DNA of 64,000 nt from DALYJJ01 sp033763935 (GTDB lineage Bacteria > Acidobacteriota > Terriglobia > Bryobacterales > Bryobacteraceae), in NCBI GenBank assembly GCA_033763935.1, contig JANRJO010000098.1:3372-67371 (forward strand). The letters run 5' to 3'. Each line of letters begins with the position of its first letter. Positions within the stretch are counted from its first letter, which is position 1. Positions 23,551 to 31,579 of the stretch are shown piece after piece. The position numbers and the translations under genes are program-made. Below the pieces are notes generated by a model that was not told where the DNA came from, searched no databases, and saw only the letters and a list, made by a program, of their open reading frames with translations.

Positions 23551-25032
23551 TTACTGCGGGGCCGTCTCGGGCACCCGCCATGGTTCGTCGCCGTACCGTT
23601 TCTGCAGACGTGCGAGTTCCGTCTTCATCCGCTGGACGATACCTGCGTACCCGGCGTCATGGTAGACGCTCCGCATCTCTCGCGGATCCTTCTGCAGGTC
23701 GAAGAGCTCCCAATAGGGCGGCTTCGGCTCAGCGAGGCCGCCCCTCGTGCCTAGCGGCTGTCCGTAGAAGTAGATCAGCTTGTAGCGAGCGGTTCGGACG
23801 CCGTAATGGGCGGGCACATAGTGGTCGGCGAGGTGCATCCAGTAGCGGTAGTACATTGATTGACGCCAATCCCGCGGGGTCTTGCCTTCGAGCAGCGAGC
23901 GCAGACTGCACCCCTGCATGGAGGCGGGGGGCTTGACCCCTGCGTAATCGAGAAACGTCTCGGCGAAGTCGAGGTTCAGGACGATGTCCTGGTTGCTCCC
24001 GCCCGCGCGGACTCCTCCGGGGTAGCGGACCAGGAACGGCATGCGAAGGCTTTCCTCGTACATGAAGCGCTTGTCGTACCAGCCATGGTCGCCGAGGAAG
24101 AAACCCTGGTCCGAGGTGTAAATAACGAGAGTGTCGTTCTCGATTTCCTCGTCGGCAAGATAGTCGAGCAGCCTTCCCACGTTGTCATCGACGCTCTGCA
24201 CGCAGCGGAGATAGTCCTTGATGTAAAGCTGGTACGCCCACTTACGCAACTCGCCGGCGGCCAGGCCGGGAGGAGGATCCGTTTTCAGGCCGGTCTTCGT
24301 CATGTGCTCGCCGACTCTCATGCGGGCGTCCCGCGCGCCCTGGCCTCGATTCTCGTAGTTGTCGTAGAGGGTCGGCGGCTCGGGTACGGTTTCGGAAGCG
24401 AGCAGATTACGATACCGTGCAGCGGGCTGCCAGGCGCGGTGAGGTGCCTTGTGGTGGCACATCAGAAAGAAGGGCTTCGATTTATCACGCCTTTTAAGCC
24501 ACTCGAGCGAGAAGTCACCGATTAGATCCGTGCAGTACCCGTCGTGCTTCTTCTCAACGCCGTTCTCTATGAAGGCCGGGTTGTTGTAGGCGCCTTGGCC
24601 GGGGAGTATGTTCCAGTAATCGAAGCCTGTGGGTTGGCTGTGTAAGTGCCACTTACCGATAATCGCGGTGGCGTAACCGGCGGCCTGAAGTTGTTTCGCG
24701 ACATTGTCGCGGGCGGGGTCGAAAGCGTCGTTCAGGGTCCTCACACCGTTCATGTGCGAGTATTGTCCGGTCATGATGACCGCACGGCTCGGCGTGCAGA
24801 TGGAGTTGGTGACGAAGCAGTTGTCGAAGCGCATGCCGCCGCGCGCGAGGCGATCGATGTTGGGCGTGCGGTTGATCTTGCTGCCGTACGCGCTGATGGC
24901 GTGGGCGGCGTGGTCGTCCGACATGATGAAGAGAATGTTGGGACGCCTGGCAGATTGGCCGAAGGCGGGAGTCAGTGAAGCGCCACCGAGGGTCTGGAGC
25001 AGGTGTCTGCGGGAAGGGAGGGCCGGCTGCAT
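23551..25032 (-). CDS. Exported sulfatase (arylsulfatase A type)
   Basis: 493 residues. Tat-like signal (SRRHLLQTLGGASLTPAFGQ). The alkaline-phosphatase-fold sulfatase core opens with RPNILFIMSDDHAAHAISAYG (metal D-D). The modification site CTPSRAVIMTGQYSHMNGV (Cys near 78) fits the C-x-P-S-R signal for conversion to formylglycine, so an activating enzyme elsewhere is required. TLVIYTSDQGFFLGDHGWYDKR supplies the second metal pair. The C-terminal YWELFDLQKDPREMRSVY and YAGIVQRMKTELARLQKR are usual for this family. It probably removes sulfate from a sulfated polysaccharide outside the cytoplasm. It follows the epimerase gene after 9 bp in one operon. Confidence 0.92.
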   Translation of the reverse strand: MQPALPSRRHLLQTLGGASLTPAFGQSARRPNILFIMSDDHAAHAISAYGSKINRTPNIDRLARGGMRFDNCFVTNSICTPSRAVIMTGQYSHMNGVRTLNDAFDPARDNVAKQLQAAGYATAIIGKWHLHSQPTGFDYWNILPGQGAYNNPAFIENGVEKKHDGYCTDLIGDFSLEWLKRRDKSKPFFLMCHHKAPHRAWQPAARYRNLLASETVPEPPTLYDNYENRGQGARDARMRVGEHMTKTGLKTDPPPGLAAGELRKWAYQLYIKDYLRCVQSVDDNVGRLLDYLADEEIENDTLVIYTSDQGFFLGDHGWYDKRFMYEESLRMPFLVRYPGGVRAGGSNQDIVLNLDFAETFLDYAGVKPPASMQGCSLRSLLEGKTPRDWRQSMYYRYWMHLADHYVPAHYGVRTARYKLIYFYGQPLGTRGGLAEPKPPYWELFDLQKDPREMRSVYHDAGYAGIVQRMKTELARLQKRYGDEPWRVPETAPQ

Positions 25033-25041
25033 GACGGCGTA

Positions 25042-26019
25042 TCAGCGGGCGAGGATGACCGGGGCGGCGGCGAAACGGTCGCGGGCGGCGGCACGCAGGG
25101 TGGACAGGTACTCGTGCGCGAGGCGGGTCTGATTGTGGACGTATTCGATGCCCGCTGGTTGGCCGTTGTCCATCGCCGGGTGGCAGAACTCCCAGTTGAC
25201 ATAGCCCTGGTAACCGTTCTCGACGAGGGCGGCGACGTAGGCGGGGTAGGCGACCTGACGGCCCCAGAACTGTTTGTCGAAGTAGCCGCCGGCGACTAAC
25301 TCGACGGCGCCGTCGGGGCGGCGGGCGAACTCGCCGTTCATGTGCGAATGGACCTGGAGACGGCCGCTGGCGGCGGCCATTTCGCGGGCGTGGGCGGGGG
25401 AGTCCGCTTCGGGTTCGATGTTGATATCCATGCACGCTTTGAGGGCGGGGGAGCCGATTTCCTCAATGAGGGCGAGCACGTCCTGGTAGCGGTTGACGAT
25501 GTCGGGTCCGTGGTTTTGCATGGCGAGGACGATGCCGTGGTCCTCGGCGACTTTCGAGAGTTCGCGCAGGGACTCGACGACGAAGATGCGGCGATCGCGT
25601 TTCCAGAAGCCGTACTGGTTGTAGAAGTAGGTGTCGTCGTAGGTGGCGAGGCCGTCGTAGAGGGTGATGCCGCGCCAGGCGGCGAAGATCTTGCAGAGCG
25701 GGGCGCCGAGGTCCTGCGCGAGTTTGATGCACTCCCGGACGTAGCAGATCATGGCCTCGCGCTGGACGGGGACGGGGCTCGACAGGTCGCAGTTGGGCGA
25801 GACGGCGCAGAGTTCGAGGCCGAGTTCGCCGGCGAGGTCGCGGAGGCGGCGGCGGTCGTCGGGGGAAAGGTCCATCGGGGCTGCATGGGGGCGCTCGGCA
25901 TCGAGCTCGAGGCCTTCCCAGCCCTGCTGTTTGGCGAGGCGGACGAGGCTGAAGACGTCGATGGCTTCGCCGCGGTACCAAACGCCGCGGTAGGTGATGC
26001 TGTAGAGGCCGATCTTCAT
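25042..26019 (-). CDS. Sugar phosphate isomerase/epimerase-type TIM barrel
   Basis: 325 residues with AGGAG before the ATG. It is a xylose-isomerase-like TIM barrel starting MKIGLYSITYRGVWYRGEAIDVFSLVRLAKQQGWEGLELDAERP. Expected metal ligands are present: E/Q region VLAMQNHGPDI (near 170), D in ACMDINIEPEAD (near 197), H in LQVHSHMNG (near 223) and E in YVNWEFCHP (near 276). It lacks a signal peptide, so it acts in the cytoplasm. It is the promoter-proximal gene of a two-gene operon with the sulfatase. The reaction is not predictable from sequence. Confidence 0.82.
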   Translation of the reverse strand: MKIGLYSITYRGVWYRGEAIDVFSLVRLAKQQGWEGLELDAERPHAAPMDLSPDDRRRLRDLAGELGLELCAVSPNCDLSSPVPVQREAMICYVRECIKLAQDLGAPLCKIFAAWRGITLYDGLATYDDTYFYNQYGFWKRDRRIFVVESLRELSKVAEDHGIVLAMQNHGPDIVNRYQDVLALIEEIGSPALKACMDINIEPEADSPAHAREMAAASGRLQVHSHMNGEFARRPDGAVELVAGGYFDKQFWGRQVAYPAYVAALVENGYQGYVNWEFCHPAMDNGQPAGIEYVHNQTRLAHEYLSTLRAAARDRFAAAPVILAR

Positions 26020-26070
26020 GGAGGGCTCCTGTGGAGGGCATTATCTCCCGGCCAGGGGGTGAAGAGGGGC

Positions 26071-26099
26071 TTGACTAACTTTGTAGTGCAAAGTACATT
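26071..26099 (+). promoter_or_regulatory. Promoter of the radical SAM gene (leaderless)
   Basis: TTGACT (26071-26076), a 17-bp spacer and TACATT (26094-26099) precede the ATG at 26107 by 7 bases, so the transcript is probably leaderless. TGTAG...CTACA arms (26082-26105) flank the -10 and include GTGCAAAGTAC, suggesting a repressor site. Confidence 0.6.
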
Positions 26100-26106
26100 G
26101 CTACAT

Positions 26107-27516
26107 ATGGCCTTCACCGTGGAGATCGTCGTCGTGTACCAGGCGCGCTACCGGCTGGGGCACGAGAAGAACTTCGTGCCCCCGCTGACAGGGATTCACT
26201 TGGCGGGGCTCACGCCGGCCGAGTATCGGGTGCGGGTGGTTCATCAACAGGTGGAGCCCGTAGACCTGGAGAGCGATGCGGACCTGGTGGCGCTCTCGTT
26301 CTTCACGGGGTTTGCGCCGGAGGCGTACCGGCTGGCGCGGGAGCTCCGGAAGCGGGGCAAGCTGGTGGTGGCTGGAGGGCCGCACGCGACGTTCAACGCG
26401 GATGAGGCGCTGGAGCATTGCGACGCCGTGGTGTTGGGGGAGGCGGAAACGGTGTGGGGGGAACTGCTGGCGGATGCGGCGGCGGGGCGGTTGCAGAAGC
26501 CGTACGTGGGGGGCGCGCCGCCGCTCGCGGGCATTCCGACGCCGCGGTACGATCTGCTGCCGGGGACGTACTTCGTGCCGCGGGTGGTGCAGGCGACGCG
26601 GGGGTGTCCGTTCACGTGCTCGTTCTGCAGCGTGCCAACGATGAATCCGGGGTTCCGGACGCGACCGGTAGAAGACGTGTTGCGGGACATCCGCTATAAC
26701 CGGTTCCGGCACTGGTGGCAGCGGAAGGTGGTGTGGTTCTGGGACGACAATCTGACGGCGAAACGTTCTTATGCGCGGGAACTGCTGGCAGCGATGATAC
26801 CGCTGAGGAAGTGGTGGCTGACGCAGGCGAGCATGGACGTGGGCGAGGACGACCGGCTGCTGGAGTTGATGGAGCGGTCGGGGTGCATCGGCATCTTTTT
26901 CGGGATTGAATCGTTCGGCGTGGAGTCTTTGCGGGACGCGCACAAGCCGCAAAACAAGGTGGAGGCGTACAAGAGGCGGATCGCGAAGCTGCACGAGCGG
27001 GGGATCTGCGTGATGGCGGGTTTCATCGCCGGCTTTGACGGGGACAGCCCGGAGAGCATTCGGGCGATGGCGAGGCAGCTCTATGAAGTTGGGGTGGACG
27101 TGCCGTTCCTGAGCGTCCTGACGCCCTACCCGGGAACGCCTGCCTACGGGAAGCTGGCGTCGGAGGGGAGGATTCTGAGCGGGCGCGGGTGGGAGTTTTA
27201 CAACGGGTACAACGTAGCGTTCCAGCCGCGGCAGATGACGCCGGGGGAGTTACTGGCGGCGCACCGGGCGCTGTGGAGGGAGGCGTTTTCGCTGAAGTAT
27301 TCGGTGATGCGGATTGTGCGGTCGTTCGGGAGGCTGCGGTGGGGGGCGTTTCTGATGTGCTTCATGATGAACGCGTTCTATTGCCTGAAGCGGATGAGGG
27401 GGAACGAGCCGGCGGTGTTTGAGGAGGTGAGGGAACCCGAGGGCGCGGTAGACTCTGGGGAAGTTCAGGTATGCCGGAGTCCGCACGATTCAGTGTCACG
27501 TTTGCGCGCAATGTGA
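26107..27516 (+). CDS. Cobalamin-dependent radical SAM protein
   Basis: 469 residues, starting at 26107; the frame is open much further upstream but only as antisense of the epimerase. Residues 1-130 are a B12-binding-type Rossmann domain (ADLVALSFFTGFAPEAYRLARELRKRGKLVVAGGPHATFNADEALE). The radical SAM cluster motif is ATRGCPFTCSFCSVP (C-x3-C-x2-C near 172-179). GIFFGIESFGVESLRDAHKPQN and GFIAGFDGDSPESI follow in the barrel. The DUF4070-like tail is rich in Arg and aromatic residues. Members methylate or rearrange unactivated carbons. Its 3' end overlaps the AraC gene by 46 bp. Confidence 0.88.
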   Translation: MAFTVEIVVVYQARYRLGHEKNFVPPLTGIHLAGLTPAEYRVRVVHQQVEPVDLESDADLVALSFFTGFAPEAYRLARELRKRGKLVVAGGPHATFNADEALEHCDAVVLGEAETVWGELLADAAAGRLQKPYVGGAPPLAGIPTPRYDLLPGTYFVPRVVQATRGCPFTCSFCSVPTMNPGFRTRPVEDVLRDIRYNRFRHWWQRKVVWFWDDNLTAKRSYARELLAAMIPLRKWWLTQASMDVGEDDRLLELMERSGCIGIFFGIESFGVESLRDAHKPQNKVEAYKRRIAKLHERGICVMAGFIAGFDGDSPESIRAMARQLYEVGVDVPFLSVLTPYPGTPAYGKLASEGRILSGRGWEFYNGYNVAFQPRQMTPGELLAAHRALWREAFSLKYSVMRIVRSFGRLRWGAFLMCFMMNAFYCLKRMRGNEPAVFEEVREPEGAVDSGEVQVCRSPHDSVSRLRAM

Positions 27517-28514
27517 TCTTGTACGTGGGCGCGCGGGGAGTGGAGGCGGGAGAGTTGTGCCGGCAAGCGGGGTTTCCGCGGGAGTTGCTGGAGACGCCGG
27601 ACGAACTGATCGCGGGCGACGCGGTGGACCGGGTATGGCGGGCGGCGGTGGAACTGGTGGGCGACGAGCACCTGGGGCTGCACCTCGGCGAATCGGTGCA
27701 GCCGGTGTCGCTGGGGCTGCTGGGGTTTGCCATGTTGAGCTGCGAGCGAGTGGGGGATGCGCTCGAGAAGATGGTACGGTACTGGAACCTGCTGACGGAC
27801 GCGACGAAGCTGCGGGTGACAAGGGCCGGCGGGCGGGCACGGGTGGAGATGGAACTGGTGGATCTGCCGGGCAATTTTCTGTTGCGGAACCATCAGCCGG
27901 TGGAGTCGTCCCTGAGCGCGGCGGTGAGCCTCGTCGGGGGATTGTCGGGACGAAGGGCACGGGTATTGGAGGCGACGTTCACGCACGCAGCGCCGGCGGG
28001 CGGGGTGCGGGAGCACGAGCGGGTGTTTGGGCGGCGGCCGGAGTTCGAGGCGGAGTCGAATGGAGTGGTGTTTGAGGCAGAGGTGCTGGAGTGGAGCGTG
28101 GCCCATGCGAACCGGAGCCTGGGGGCGGCGCTCGAAGAGCAGATCCAACGGACGCTGGCGCGAGAAGAGGAATCGGTACGGGGGCGGGTGCGAAGGGAGG
28201 TAGCGCGCCGGCTGCGGGGAGAGACGCCCGAGTTGGAGGCGGTGGCGAAGGCGCTGGCCCTGAGCGAGCGGGGATTGCAGCGGGAGCTGCAGGCGGAGGG
28301 AACGACGTTTCGCGAGGTGGTGGACGACTTGAGGAAAGATCTGGCCGCGGAGTATCTGCGGGATCCTCGGCATTCGCTGTTGGACGTGTCGTTTCTGCTC
28401 GGGCTGTCAGAGCCGAGCGTCCTGCATCGCTTCGTGCGCCGCTGGTTCGGCTGCACGCCGGCGGAGTACCGGAAGGCGCAGCAATTGCCAGCCCAGCAGC
28501 GCGCACCACACTGA
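27471..28514 (+). CDS. AraC-family transcriptional regulator, arabinose-binding N-domain
   Basis: 347 residues. The N-terminal 200 residues fit the arabinose-binding regulator domain (AGELCRQAGFPRELLETPDELIAGDAVDRVWRAAVELVGDEHLGLHLGESVQP, as in OruR/ArgR-type AraC proteins). The C-terminal HTH reads ELEAVAKALALSERGLQRELQAEGTTFREVVDDLRKDLAAEYLRDPRHSLLDVSFLLGLSEPSVLHRFVRRWFGCTPAEYR. The start lies inside the radical SAM gene and the last 108 bp overlap the convergent DUF4386-like gene. It probably regulates the DUF4386-like/cupin pair opposite it. The effector is unknown. Confidence 0.9.
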   Translation: MPESARFSVTFARNVILYVGARGVEAGELCRQAGFPRELLETPDELIAGDAVDRVWRAAVELVGDEHLGLHLGESVQPVSLGLLGFAMLSCERVGDALEKMVRYWNLLTDATKLRVTRAGGRARVEMELVDLPGNFLLRNHQPVESSLSAAVSLVGGLSGRRARVLEATFTHAAPAGGVREHERVFGRRPEFEAESNGVVFEAEVLEWSVAHANRSLGAALEEQIQRTLAREEESVRGRVRREVARRLRGETPELEAVAKALALSERGLQRELQAEGTTFREVVDDLRKDLAAEYLRDPRHSLLDVSFLLGLSEPSVLHRFVRRWFGCTPAEYRKAQQLPAQQRAPH

Positions 28515-29126
28515 CCACAGAAGGAACGCGGGGCCGCTGAGGGCGTCGAGGGGGGCGAGAACGGGAATGACCGTTCCCAGCGCGCCGAGGGAGGACAGCG
28601 CGAAGAGGGCGGCGGCGGCACAACCGAGTGGCCGGTGGGCGCGGCTGGGGAGGCGGGTGAGGGCAATGCTGACGGTCCAAGCGGCGAGAAGGAGTTGGCC
28701 GAGGTGTTCGCCGAGCATCGCACCCAAGAGTTGATGCTGCATCTGGAAGGTCCACTCGATGGCGGCCCGGTGGGCGTCTGAGGGCGCATTGCGGAAGCCT
28801 GCGGCGAGCAGCGGGACGGCGAACGTCCAGCGGAGGAGACCGATGATCTGAACGACGACCGAGGCGACGCCGATGGGAGTGGCTGCGGGCGGGACGCCGG
28901 GCAAGCGGGCGGGCAGCGCCGCGACGGCGAACAGAAGCGGCAGAAGAGAGCATGCGAAGGCGAACCAGATCAAGGGGAGATCGGGGCCGGCGGCGAAGTA
29001 ACGGGTAAGGATGACGCCGCCGGGGAGACGGAGGACGTCGGGGTAGTCGAAGCGGAGGGTCAGGAGCGTGTAGGGGATCTGGAGGATCACCGGGCTGGCA
29101 AGGAAGAGAACGGGTAGGAGTTTCAT
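28407..29126 (-). CDS. Six-helix membrane protein, DUF4386-like
   Basis: 239 residues with hydrophobic segments near 5-22, 50-75, 85-112, 138-160, 168-192 and 195-215. The pattern and the PSDAHRAAIEWTFQMQHQLLGAMLGEHLGQLL segment recall DUF4386 proteins, although the match is by eye. It is the second gene of an operon after the cupin gene (6 bp apart). Its 3' end overlaps the AraC gene by 108 bp on the other strand, which is unusual but both frames look real. Its function is unknown; it may serve in a stress or solvent response with the cupin. Confidence 0.6.
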   Translation of the reverse strand: MKLLPVLFLASPVILQIPYTLLTLRFDYPDVLRLPGGVILTRYFAAGPDLPLIWFAFACSLLPLLFAVAALPARLPGVPPAATPIGVASVVVQIIGLLRWTFAVPLLAAGFRNAPSDAHRAAIEWTFQMQHQLLGAMLGEHLGQLLLAAWTVSIALTRLPSRAHRPLGCAAAALFALSSLGALGTVIPVLAPLDALSGPAFLLWSVWCALLGWQLLRLPVLRRRAAEPAAHEAMQDARL

Positions 29127-29132
29127 GGTGGT

Positions 29133-29585
29133 TCAGGCTCCGAGCACGCGGTGAACGGTCTTCTGGAGGCCGACAGGGATTCCGGGGAGCCAGACATCGC
29201 CGTAGGAGAGGGCGCGGATGGCGTCGAGGGCGCCGGGGTTGCGGTACATCGTTCCGAGGAATCGGAGGAAGCCTTGCGGGGGAGCGACTTCGAGCCGGAA
29301 GGTGACTGGGCGGCCGGAGCGGTTGGCGAAGCCGTGACGCTGTAAGGGGAGGACGTGGATGGAGTCGCCCGGGGCGAGGGTGCGCCAGTTGTTGCGCGCA
29401 TCCCATTCGACGCTCAATTCCCCGGAGAGAACGGTGAACGTTTCTGAAATGACGCGGTGATAGTGGAGCGGTGCGCCGGCGGCGGCGGGGGTGAGTTCGA
29501 TTTCGAGGACGAGGCGAGCGGCGTCGATGTCGAGCACGCGGCACGTCTCGCCGGTTCGAGGATTGTGAAGGACGTCGGTTGTCAT
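29133..29585 (-). CDS. Cupin-domain protein
   Basis: 150 residues. Single cupin barrel: motif 1 PLHYHRVISETFTVLSGELSVEW (metal H-x-H and E), motif 2 LAPGDSIHVLPLQRHGFANRS (H). A C-terminal extension (QGFLRFLGTMYRNPGALDAIRALSYG) suggests a longer than minimal cupin. All four usual metal ligands are present. No catalytic assignment is possible. It is the first gene of the cupin/DUF4386-like operon. Confidence 0.85.
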   Translation of the reverse strand: MTTDVLHNPRTGETCRVLDIDAARLVLEIELTPAAAGAPLHYHRVISETFTVLSGELSVEWDARNNWRTLAPGDSIHVLPLQRHGFANRSGRPVTFRLEVAPPQGFLRFLGTMYRNPGALDAIRALSYGDVWLPGIPVGLQKTVHRVLGA

Positions 29586-29728
29586 GAGGCGAGTATGGGG
29601 GGCCTGCGCGGACCTTCCGGTGACGGGAAGCGCCGCGAAGGTGACGGAATGCGTCAGTCGTGTTTGGTCAGGTAGATGTCGCGTGCAGTCATAGGCGGGA
29701 AGGCGGGGAGGCGGCAGTATGGGGCTGC

Positions 29729-30721
29729 ATGATACTCACAACGATTTCGATGTCGGTTGCGATAGCGTTCGGCGGCGAGGAGCCGACGTTTCGGGCGGAG
29801 AGCCGAATGCTGCAGGTAGAAGTACTGGTGCGGGATGCCAGGCGGCAGGCGATGGTGGAGGGGCTGGCGGCGGAGGATTTCGAGCTGCGGGTGGACGGGC
29901 GCAGGCGATCGCCGGTATACGTGCGGCGGGCCGGAGAGCGGCGGCGTCCGCTGGCGATCCTCGTCTACCTGAACTTGGCGCGCGAGGGCGGACTGCGCAC
30001 GATGGGGACCCATGCGGCACGGGAGGCGTTCTCGACGGCGCTGGGGAGGCTGGAGGCCGAAGACGAAGTGGCCGTGTACGCGGCGGACGACTGGTTTGAA
30101 GGGCGGGCACGGGAGGTGGTGGGGTTGACGCGGGACCGGGAGACGGCGGCGCGGGCGCTGGCGGAGGCGGCGGAGGCGGCGTCCGGAGCGGGGCGGCGGC
30201 GGCCCGGGGGCGGTGATGGCGGGCTGATGACGCAGGCGGTAGAGGCGGCGCGGCGAGTGGCGCGGGAGCGGCCGGGCTCGCTGGTGACGTTGCTGTCGAT
30301 CTCCGACAGCATCAACACGCTGGACACGCTCGCCCGCCCAGCCGAGCGGGAGTTGGCCGAGCGGGTGGCGGAGGAAGCAAACCTCAGCGTGAGTGCGATT
30401 CATCTGCCGATGGTGCGCGAATACGCGGCGGCCGCGGCGGTGTTGAATCCGTTGGGGGCGGTGCTGGGGTACAGCTTGACAGGAGCGGCGGCAAGAATGG
30501 CCGAAGGCAGCGGGGGCGTGGTGCTGAAGGTCGAGGAGGCCGGGGGGCTCGCTGGGGCGTTCGACCAATTGATGCAGGCCTACGCGGGGCGGTACGTGCT
30601 GGAGGTGCGGCTGGCGGAGGATGAACTGCGCGATGGGCGGTTGCACCGGGTTGAGGTGGGGGTGAAGGGGTACTCGCGGAAGGACGTGCATTACCGGCGC
30701 AGGGTGTTTGCTGCGCGATGA
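29729..30721 (+). CDS. Acidobacterial VWFA-domain protein
   Basis: 330 residues; I choose the ATG at 29729 as it starts a short signal (MILTTISMSVAIAFG). TIGR03436-type features: FRAESRMLQVEVLVRDARRQAMVEGLAAEDFELRVDGRRRSPVYV, then a degenerate VWFA fold, RPLAILVYLNLAREGGLR, and a long helix and loop with EDEVAVYAADDWFEGRAREVVGLTRDRETAARAL. The usual MIDAS D-x-S-x-S is replaced by LVYLNLARE, so metal-dependent ligand binding is doubtful. The C-terminus has GRYVLEVRLAEDELRDGRLHRVEVGVKGYSRKDVHYR. Exported; function unknown. These occur in dozens of copies per acidobacterial genome. Confidence 0.8.
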   Translation: MILTTISMSVAIAFGGEEPTFRAESRMLQVEVLVRDARRQAMVEGLAAEDFELRVDGRRRSPVYVRRAGERRRPLAILVYLNLAREGGLRTMGTHAAREAFSTALGRLEAEDEVAVYAADDWFEGRAREVVGLTRDRETAARALAEAAEAASGAGRRRPGGGDGGLMTQAVEAARRVARERPGSLVTLLSISDSINTLDTLARPAERELAERVAEEANLSVSAIHLPMVREYAAAAAVLNPLGAVLGYSLTGAAARMAEGSGGVVLKVEEAGGLAGAFDQLMQAYAGRYVLEVRLAEDELRDGRLHRVEVGVKGYSRKDVHYRRRVFAAR

Positions 30722-30757
30722 GGTTTGCGGTGAGCGTGGAGTATACTGCGGGGATCT

Positions 30758-31579
30758 ATGGCGTTTCCGGGGCGTGAAATACGGGTGGCGTCGTGGCTCG
30801 AGTTAATGGCGGAGTTGCATTCGGCGGGGCTGATACCGATACGCGGCGAGGAGGGCGGGCACCGGCGGTCGCCGTATGTGTTTCGCGGGATGGACGACGC
30901 CGAGTGGGGCCTGGACACGAGCCTGCAGCGCCTGCCGGGGATACGAAAGACGCTTCCGGACGTGGTGGAGCGGTCACTGCTCCGGAGCTTCCGAAAGTAC
31001 GCGAGTGCGGGGACGTTCGACCGGCAATCGGAGTGGTACGTTCTGGCGGTGGCGCAGCACAATGGGTTGCCGACGCGGTGCCTGGATTGGAGCGCGTCGC
31101 CGCTGGTGGCGGTGCACTTCGCGGTGGGCGATGAGCGGTTGAAGCACAAGGACGGCGTGGTGTGGTGCTTGAATGCGGCGCGACTGCGAGAAGTGAACGC
31201 GGCGGCGCTGCGGGGCATCTCGTGGGTGTACGACACGAGGCTCCTGGAGAAAAGCTTCGCGGACCTGGACGCGTTAGACGCCAGCGCCAAGGACGGGGAG
31301 CTGATGATCTTGTGGGAGCCGCCCTCGATCGACCAGAGGATCGCGAGCCAGTCCGGTTTGCTTTCGATGATGAACGGCGGGGCGGTATCGCAGGGGGCGT
31401 TTCTGGAGCGGCATGCGCAGGCGCACGCGGACCTGGTGCTGCGGATCGTGATTACGGCGAGCATGAAAGCCGAGGCGCGGGACATGCTGGACCAGAACAA
31501 CATCTCGGAGCGGTCGTTGTATCCGGGACTGCCGGGGTTGTGCGCGTGGCTGAAGCGGTACTACGGGGCGGCGTGGTAA
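30758..31579 (+). CDS. FRG-domain protein
   Basis: 273 residues. RSPYVFRGMDDAEWGLDTSLQRL contains the F-x-R-G motif that names the FRG domain. EWYVLAVAQHNGLPTRCLDWSASPLVAVHFAV is the conserved second block (QHxGLPTRLLDWTxSPLVALYFA). The remainder (GELMILWEPPSIDQRIASQSGLLSM) also matches. The family is common among phage-defence loci and mobile regions, and its biochemical role is unknown. It stands alone here with its own short leader, between a VWFA protein and a cupin-like gene that overlaps its stop by 7 bp. No flanking repeats were found. Confidence 0.88.
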   Translation: MAFPGREIRVASWLELMAELHSAGLIPIRGEEGGHRRSPYVFRGMDDAEWGLDTSLQRLPGIRKTLPDVVERSLLRSFRKYASAGTFDRQSEWYVLAVAQHNGLPTRCLDWSASPLVAVHFAVGDERLKHKDGVVWCLNAARLREVNAAALRGISWVYDTRLLEKSFADLDALDASAKDGELMILWEPPSIDQRIASQSGLLSMMNGGAVSQGAFLERHAQAHADLVLRIVITASMKAEARDMLDQNNISERSLYPGLPGLCAWLKRYYGAAW

